A stretch of 64,000 nt of DNA. It comes from Sternotherus odoratus (lineage: Eukaryota > Chordata > Testudines > Kinosternidae). The position numbers and the translations under genes were made by a program. The notes beneath the pieces are model-generated. The model was not told the origin of the DNA, ran no database searches, and worked only from the letters and a program-made list of their open reading frames with translations. Positions within the stretch are counted from its first letter, which is position 1. Every line of letters begins with the position of its first letter. The DNA lies in contig JAVMKO010000001.1 of the NCBI GenBank assembly GCA_032164245.1, forward strand, positions 60,928,892-60,992,891, read 5' to 3'. This document shows, piece after piece, positions 57,513 through 64,000 of the stretch.

Positions 57513-59340
57513 GTGGTGCTCTGGAATTTACTATCTATCACTGCTTTCCAGGAAGTTTGAGTGCCTTTCCATTTTGAAATATAGCTCAATAGAACTGAGT
57601 TCCACATGGTGCCTACCTACTGCATCCAGGTGCGGATGGGGAAAGCTGTCACCTGACTGTCCTCTAAATAGGAAACCTGCTTCCTGGCAAGATTGTATGG
57701 ACCAGCTGAGCTACTCCTCTCAGCTAAAGGGGATCTGCTGAATGAAGGCTGATTAGATTGGAAGGTATTCTTTACTGGGGAGGGTGATGCTGGGAGCCTA
57801 TGGTTAGGACGGTTGAGAGAGATTTTGAATAAACCTCTATAATTTCAGGTGCTTATCTAAACCCTTTGAGGTTTGTCCACCACTAATGTACATTGTGTTC
57901 CCACCACCCATAATACAATCTCTTACAGAGCATTTGTTCAGGTAGTGACTTGGCCAGCCATGCCCTGATGACCAGTTAACGTGAGTGCAAAGATGCAGTA
58001 ATGCAAAACATTATGTCACTAAGATCAATTCAAAGTGCTTGACTTGTAATGTTACCACTCTACTTTCCTGCCTTTATTTTTGCAACATGTTGAACATACT
58101 ACTGCCATTACCAGGGGAGAAAGGGCTTTTACAGTCTGCATGACCAGGAGGAATTCTTTTTGATGCAATATTTGCCCCTTCTGACCCTCTGCAGAAAATG
58201 CCCAAGAAAAACCTTCAACTCTTGCTATGGTTAGCAGCTGCTGCTTGGCAAAATGCCTCACGTTTATCTGTGAAATTCTGCTGGGAATATATGGATATTT
58301 TTAGCTTTGATTTTTATCTTATGCAGAATATCATAAAGTAAAGGCCTAAACTACTCCACTCTCCAAACAGATGTTGATGTTATGGGAGGAAGAGTTAAAC
58401 TGGCTCTGAATGTCTATGGCAGGTGATGTATTTTCCTACCTGGGAATAAGAAGTGGCAGTAACTCTCAAGAGAGATGGAGGACCTAGGTGGAGGAACTAA
58501 GAAGTTGTGGGCTAGCCGTCTCTTGGAGCAGTCAATCCTGGGAAGAAGGCTCGAGTTGAGCTTTGTTTTAATTCAGTGTTTTTGTTAGCAAAGCCAAACT
58601 CCAAAAAAGGGGAGTGAGGATTCTTTTCTACCTGATGAGCAGATTTAATTATAGAGTGGGTTCAGAATGCACTGCTTTCTGGCTGCTCACACACTCCCGT
58701 TGACATTAGTGGTCATGTCACTCACGCTTACAGAAGAATAGGGCCCTAACTCATGTGGGGTCTGCTCTCCCCTTGCCCTCATCTGTACAATTCCCATTGA
58801 TGCTAACAGGACTTTTCAATATATATCAACAGGAGAATTAGACTTCCTTTTTTCTTCTGTCACTTGGTATTTATGTTACTGGAGAGCTTGAGTGCTTCAC
58901 CAAGAAAACTGCTGTTTTGCCGATAGAACTAAGTTTACAGGAAGGATCAGATGGCAATAACATAGGGGAGGCTGTTTTTTCGTTTTTACTTCAGTGTTTT
59001 CCTGCATGCCTCTCTCTACAATTATCATTTTAACTCAGGCTTTTTCATACCCATCCTTTCCTTTGTTCTTGCCCATCACCTTGAAATTCCTCCTAGATAC
59101 TAACTGTACTTCTACTGATGCACTGACTTCATTTTAACAAGTGTCTGTTCAGCCAGGACAGTGCTAGTGTTAATCGATTACATGGCTAAGGCCAGCAATC
59201 TCTAACTGCCAGTGAAGAGGTGACTGCAAGATTGAACACCTCTTTCCTTGAACACCTAATATCACATAGCAACGCTGCAATATCAGTGCTATCCTTGGGA
59301 TTAGACATAGATTAAAATTATGTAACCCTTCTGCCATGGG
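57513..59340. other. AT-rich DNA, no gene seen
   Basis: A palindromic-type relic is possible at 58690-58815 (CCCGTTGACATTAGTGG ... CCCATTGATGCTAACAGG). Nothing else was recognised. Confidence 0.5.
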
Positions 59341-60850
59341 CTGTCAGCAGCAAAAAGGGCTGTGTTCAACTATCTAGAGGTTCCTCTTGAAATTTACAAA
59401 TGCCACTGGTGCAAATCCCAACCCAGAAACCTGGGAGAAACTAAATGCCTTCCCTGGCCAGCCTTAACAAGCACTGCTTCCTCTCTTGCAAACACAATCT
59501 GTTTAGAATACACGAAGAACTTTATTAAGGGAGAAATGACAACAGCATTAATTTGGGGAAACAAAACAACAATAAATTTAAAATATGTTTGTACAAATTG
59601 CAAGTAAAATGCCCACCTTGGGCACTAGTTTTTTGCTTCAGTCTCTTGGCCTGCTGGTTTCAACCTTGGATTGACAAACAGTCCTGGTTTGTTGTCAGTG
59701 GTTAGTGAAGTCCCAGAGCCCAGGAGTGCACTAGGGCAGGTCCATCTCAAGCCCCTGTAGGGGTGTGTGATGGTGCGGTCACTCACCCCGGCGGCACCTC
59801 CTGTCACTTATCCGGGAATTAGCTCTTTTGACCCGGAGCGCCCCCTGCAGGCCAGTGCCTCACTGCCGCTGGCCCCAGTGTCCCTCCCAGACCTGGTGCC
59901 CCTTGTCCTTGGGTGCTTCCCTCTGGCAGTACATCCACTCTCTGGGACTCCCCACCCAGGGAAACCCCCCAACCCTCAATCCCTACTTTGCCTCAATCTA
60001 AGGCTACTGCCAGTCATCATCAAGCCCTCGCTCCTGGGGGAAGACTGCAGTGTAAAAGCCAGTCATCATAGTCAAGGGGTTTTTTGGACCTGCTGACTTT
60101 CCCTTCAGCCTAGTACCCTTTTCAGCTCTTTCTATCGGGCCCACAGCCTGGGAGGTCACCAGGCCTGAGCTCCCCAGCTCAGCCTGCCCCTTCCCCAACA
60201 CTGCTCCACCCTCACTACTCTTTAGCTCTCAGGCAGCTAGGTCCAACTTCCTCCTCAGCTAGAGGGAGTCTTCCTGGCTCCTGCCTAGCAGCTCTTTTTA
60301 ATAAGCGCCAGCTGTGATCTGATTGGGGCATGTCCCACCTGTGACTGCTTCCCCAGTCAGCCCAGGCTTGCTACTTTCCCTTGCCACAGCCCTCTGCAGG
60401 GTTGTTTCAACCCCTTCAGAGTTGGAGCGGGTGCCCACCCGGGCTACAGGGAGAAGAAGGTCTGCCTAGCTTCCATGAAGAGACACTCTCCTCTGGTAGC
60501 CATGATGCCATCTCTATGCTGTGCTACTGCCTCTAGCTGCACAATTCTCTTATGTGCTGTCACTCCTAATCACCTCTGTATCACTGTCACTGCACCACTG
60601 TCTCCACACCATCTCTCACCTCAAGTCACAATTCCAGATCTAGGTCTTCCAACTCCTAACTCAGCTATAGTGATCACGGCTCTTAGGGTTGCTGATAGAT
60701 GCTGGATCCAGCTCCTTACCAATGGTCCATCCGTCAGCTCTGTCATTGCACTTGGAGGGAGTTCAGTAGTACTGTATATAGGACGATTGAGTAGAGTCCT
60801 TACTACTAGGGATTCCCTCCTCCCTACAAGGTAGGAGTCTGTCTTTCTGA
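59341..60850 (-). repeat. Possible older LTR-like repeat interrupted by a solo LTR
   Basis: Both flanks of the LTR at 59766-60448 look repetitive. The left side has AAGAACTTTATTAAGGGAG (an AATAAA signal on the minus strand). The right side has CTCTGTATCACTGTCACTGC and CAACTCCTAACTCAGC, which I recall from a turtle retroelement. That both sides belong to one element is inference. Confidence 0.3.
59766..60448 (-). mobile_element. Solo LTR, 683 bp, minus strand
   Basis: Plus-strand ends are TGTGATGGTGCGG and CCCGGGCTACA. The flanks GGGTG (59761-59765) and GGGAG (60449-60453) match at 4 of 5 positions, fitting a 5-bp retroelement duplication. On the minus strand it starts TGTAGCCCGGG and has a TATA-like GCTTATTAAAAAGAGC near 60300. 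No AATAAA signal was found, so the orientation rests on the TATA and on similarity to 52970-53685. The 109-codon frame in it is not a gene. Confidence 0.75.
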
Positions 60851-60934
60851 TTTCCATTATCCAGCAGTCTTGGTTAGGGCATGTTTTCACTCAGGTCATA
60901 CTAAGTACAGTTGTATTGCCCTTTTGTCACATAA

Positions 60935-61000
60935 GCATATTATTATTATTATTGATTCATACTATTGTAGCACCTAGGAACCCCAGTCATGGATCAGGAC
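60935..61000 (-). repeat. L2-like LINE 3' tail fragment
   Basis: The plus strand reads CATATTATTATTATTATTGA, then GTAGCACCTAGGAACCCCAG and TCATGGATCAGGACCC. This is the reverse complement of the GGGTCC...CCTAGGTGCTAC...AATAATAAT tail common in turtles. Confidence 0.7.
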
Positions 61001-62543
61001 CCTAGATTTACAAATTTTAACCAAAATGCTCCCACTGGGAGGGAGAGTCACAGACATGCAAATAAGGCTTGCTCATTCTGGCTCAGCCTGCCATTCACCA
61101 ATAGAAGGCAGCAGAGAGCTCGTTTCCTGGAGCTGCCAAAGGTTTCCATATATTGTCCTGCTGCTGCTCTGTTTAAAGAGTTGTGTTCTTTAATAATTTC
61201 AGGTCATGAAAAGTGACAATGAAGCTATTGACAAGTTTTGTGCTAAATTTCACTTCCACAACCAGTGAGTACATTCTGTGGATCATAATGCTTATCAGAA
61301 TGTGTATATGACATAGCTGTGTGAGGGTCTTCTAGCTGTATGTGGAGAGAGACGGAGAGAACACACGCAAACATAACAAAAGAACTTTACAATTACATTT
61401 ATCCTGTGGGAAAGTAGTTTCTGTCTTTTTGGGTGGAGGGAATGGTTATTTTTATTTTAAAGCACCTCAGCATTCAGTATCTTGCAGAACATCCTCTGCA
61501 GGGACTGTGAAATGTCGAGGTTCAGAGCCGTGTCTGTGTGCGCGACAGTTCTATAGCTATTCAAATGTTTGCTCCATAAGAGTGCCCCGGCCTAGCTCTG
61601 ACCACCCTTTACAGACCACCTCTTAAAAATACAGATTGTGGCAAGTGCCAACAGCTAATAGTACCCTGGCAGCAACATAAATATAACAAAAGCTTAATAA
61701 ATCCCACCAACAGAACCACAGCCAAAGTCTCCCTCCATTCTTTGCATGATTTATATGGCTTTAAAACAGCAGTCTGTAACTGTCAACCATGACATAAACT
61801 TGCACGGCAGAAAAACGAAAGAATCTTGGACTTCTAAGTGCTGAATAATGGATAGCAATACTAAAGGTCAAACATCATGTCAGCTGCACTTTTAGACGCT
61901 GATTGTATTAATCAAAAGTAACATAATAAACAGTCTTATATAGCATTCTTCATCCCTGTATACTGTAGCATCATTGCAGACCTTTAACTATTATATGCAA
62001 AACTGACCCAAGAACCAAACAATATAATACCTTTCTGCTGAGAAAGAAAAGACTGATGTACTGAATAATGGCTACCTTGTGGTGCTTAAATACATGGAAA
62101 GTGAAATGTTTGCTGCAGCCTCTTGTTATGTTACAAATCAGAGCTTTGCTTTTCACTTTTTCACCTGTAAAACCAATAAACTGAACAAAGCAAGATACAG
62201 CATATTGGAGTATACTTTTTGTCATAAAATGTCCAGTCTCATAAAAGTGAGAAACTCCTGCACAAGCTAAGGCGAGGAATCATGTAGCTAACTGCTGTAT
62301 GAATTTCCTCATACCATTCTGCCAATTTTGAGCTCAGTTCATACTGGTAAAACTGCTATTTCAATCCTACCCACTCTTGGACAGAAACTCAGCCACAGTA
62401 AACTATCCAAAGGTTTTGAATTGTGGACATATATGTACTAGTTACCAAACTCATTTTTACCAAGCTCTAGTGTTGTGCAAGGTTTTGAGAAAGGACCATG
62501 CCTTGCAGTACATGTCCTTTTTATAACTAACAATAGCGAAAAT
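61001..62543. other. AT-rich DNA, no gene supported
   Basis: The 94-codon frame at 61342-61626 has no domain. A slightly CpG-richer patch lies at 61510-61560. No repeat was identified. Confidence 0.45.
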
Positions 62544-62629
62544 ACTCGGCGTTGCTCGGGTCAGTCGGAGGTGGGGAGGGGGCAGAGAGCTGAGTGAGTG
62601 TGGGGTCCATTGGAGGGGACAGAGAGCAA

Positions 62630-62940
62630 ACCTGACACTCCCACCTCACCCCCCCCGACCAAACCCGACACCCCACCTCACTTACCCCTCGACCAACCCC
62701 GACTCACATTTTCACCCCCCCACCCAAACTCAACACCCCCACGTCACCCCCAACCAACCCCAACACCCCCTGACCAACCCCACCCCTCACCCCTCACCCA
62801 CCCAGACACCTTCCCACCCCCCCAGACCAAACCCAACACCCCCGGCTCACTTACCCCCCAACCAAACCCGACACCCCCACCTCACCCCCCGACCAAACCC
62901 GACACCCCTACCTCACTTACCCTCTGACCAAACCCAACTC
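62630..62940 (+). repeat. C-rich strand-asymmetric minisatellite
   Basis: About 310 bp composed of variants of CACCCCCCGACCAAACCCGA and CACCTCACTTACCCC with almost no G or T on the plus strand. Units vary between roughly 30 and 50 bp. The 109-codon Pro/Thr-rich frame over it follows from the repeat. Confidence 0.85.
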
Positions 62941-63090
62941 GGGTCCATCGGAGGTGGGGAGGGGGCAGAGAGCTGAGGGATTCCGGGGTCCGTCGGAGGT
63001 GGGGAGGGGGCAGAGAGCTGAGGGATTCCGGGGTCCGTTGGAGGGGGGAGGGGGCAGAGAGCTGAGCAAGTGCGGTGTCTGTTGGAGGGG
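62941..63090 (+). repeat. G-rich 45-bp tandem repeat
   Basis: Three copies of a unit beginning GGGTCCATCGGAGGTGGGGA and ending AGAGCTGAGGGATTCCG (starts near 62941, 62986, 63031) have a period of about 45 bp. A fourth related copy lies before the C-rich array at 62562-62610. The C-rich block therefore appears to have expanded inside a G-rich array. Confidence 0.85.
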
Positions 63091-63374
63091 GTATTATGAC
63101 ATCATAACTATGTCACAGAGAACAGCAGCTGCCCAGCTGATGTGATTGGCCTTCAAATAATTTCACCCCTGGGGGGCGTCAGAGGTGAGATTTGAAAAAT
63201 TTTCGACTCTTACGGTCATTAGGACCCCAAGACCTCTAACTGTACCAAATTTCAAGTCTCTAGCTCAAACGGTGTGGAAGGAGTAAGCGTTCATACATAC
63301 ACGCATACATACACGCACGCATACACCATTTGACTTTTATATATATAGATATAGCTTTATACTGTATAATTACA

Positions 63375-64000
63375 GACCCAGAGATCGGTACTGGGACCAG
63401 TACTGTTCAGCGTATTCATACGTGATCTGGAAAAAGGGGTAAATAGTGAGGTAGCAAAACTAATCAAAATAGTTAAGTCCAAAGCAGACTGTGAAGAATT
63501 ACAAAGGGACCTCACAAAACAGGGTGATGGCAACAAAAGGGCAGATGAAATTCAGTGTTGATAAATGCAAAGTAAAGCACATTGGAAAACATAATCTGTT
63601 TGTATAAAATGATGGAGAGAGAGCTTGGAGCCATTGTGGATAGTTCTCTGAAAATATCTACTCAATGTGCAGTGGCAGTCAAAAAAGCTAACAATGTTGG
63701 GAATCATTAGGAAAATGATAGATAATAAGACAGAAAATATCATATTGCCTCTATATAACTCTATGGTACACCCACATCTTGAATACTGCATGCAGATCTC
63801 GTCATTCCATCTCAAAAAAGATACATTAGAATTGGAAAAGGTACAGAAAAAGGAAAAAAAAAGATTAGGGCTATGGAACAGCTTCCATATGAGGCGAAAT
63901 TAGTGAGACTGATTCAGCTTGGAAAAGAGACGACTAAGAGGGAATATGATAGAGATCTATAACATTATGACTGGGGTGGAAAAAATAAATAAGGAAGTGT
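63375..64000 (+). pseudogene. Broken LINE reverse-transcriptase ORF (CR1-like), runs off the window
   Basis: Plus-strand segments in different frames give FSVFIRDLEKGVNSEVAKLI, then KSKADCEELQRDL, MKFSVDKCKVKHIGKHNL, MLGIIRKMIDNKTENIILPL, NSMVHPHLEYCM and NMIEIYNIMTG. This is the order of the thumb and C-terminal part of a CR1-like non-LTR retrotransposon polymerase. The segment that should carry the catalytic FADD box is missing: VAKLIK runs straight into IVKSKADC. Frameshifts and stops confirm a dead copy. Its 3' end lies beyond 64000 and its 5' part is absent. Confidence 0.75.

Larger units (their letters stand above)
62544..63352 (+). repeat. Retroposon-like unit with internal minisatellites
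   Basis: The unit starts near AATACTCGGCGTTGCTCGGG and ends with a block containing ACCCCAAGACCTCTAACTGT and CTCAAACGGTGTGGAAGGAG. A CATACATACACGCA microsatellite and TTTTATATATATAGAT follow. A conserved 3' block plus microsatellite plus TATATAGAT end is a pattern of a non-LTR-type retroposon found in several animal groups. I cannot name the family. The middle is replaced by tandem repeats listed separately. Short frames across it are artefacts. Confidence 0.5.

Noticed and set aside
62598..62927. Pro/Thr-rich 109-codon frame resembling a mucin-like repeat
   Set aside because: It is the translation of a C-rich minisatellite. No start context or flanking coding sequence is seen.

Overview
This window looks like nuclear DNA from a turtle (Testudines). 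It is AT-rich with no long open frames, and it is packed with repeat families I recognise from turtle and other sauropsid genomes: CR1 and L2-like LINEs, Penelope-like elements whose 3' ends carry the tail seen on turtle SINEs, short palindromic DNA elements, hAT elements, and LTRs of several families. The species assignment is inference from repeat content. I found no convincing protein-coding exon, tRNA, rRNA, snRNA or CRISPR array. Every ORF above about 100 codons lies in GC-rich or purine-rich repeat DNA, or has no recognisable domain. The best description is a gene desert or the inside of a very long intron.

Layout. 1-3.2 kb: a minus-strand Penelope-like 3' end (broken GIY-YIG frame plus tail), split by a solo LTR and followed by an unclassified repeat. 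4.2-9.1 kb: a hAT mini-element, a palindromic mini-element with a probable 10-bp target duplication, a MIR SINE and a plus-strand LTR. 10.7-12.7 kb: a GC-rich repeat with a 500-bp hAT element nested in it, then a second 10-bp-duplication element. 15.4-17 kb: two minus-strand LTRs. 17-24.9 kb: mostly unique AT-rich DNA with an ACTAAT tandem repeat and an inverted pair of tRNA-like modules. 24.9-27.6 kb: an L2-like LINE relic, a CR1 tail, a hAT element and a second Penelope-like relic. 27.6-40.7 kb: mostly unique DNA with LINE relics and palindromes. 40.8-42.1 kb: purine-rich degenerate repeats split by a DNA element. 48.8-51.3 kb: three DNA transposons, each with a target duplication (hAT 8 bp, Harbinger TAA, 10-bp class). 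53-55.1 kb: two plus-strand LTRs. 56.9-64 kb: a hAT element, a Penelope/SINE tail, a nested solo LTR, a retroposon-like unit full of minisatellites, and a broken LINE running off the window end.

Nothing here forms an operon or pathway. What the sequence does support is the insertion record: intact terminal repeats with matching target duplications let five hAT, one PIF/Harbinger and three 10-bp-duplication elements be bounded, most of them to the base, and nesting gives a relative order for several insertions. Names of repeat families come from recall of typical reptile repeats and need a library search; the boundaries and duplications are read directly from the sequence.
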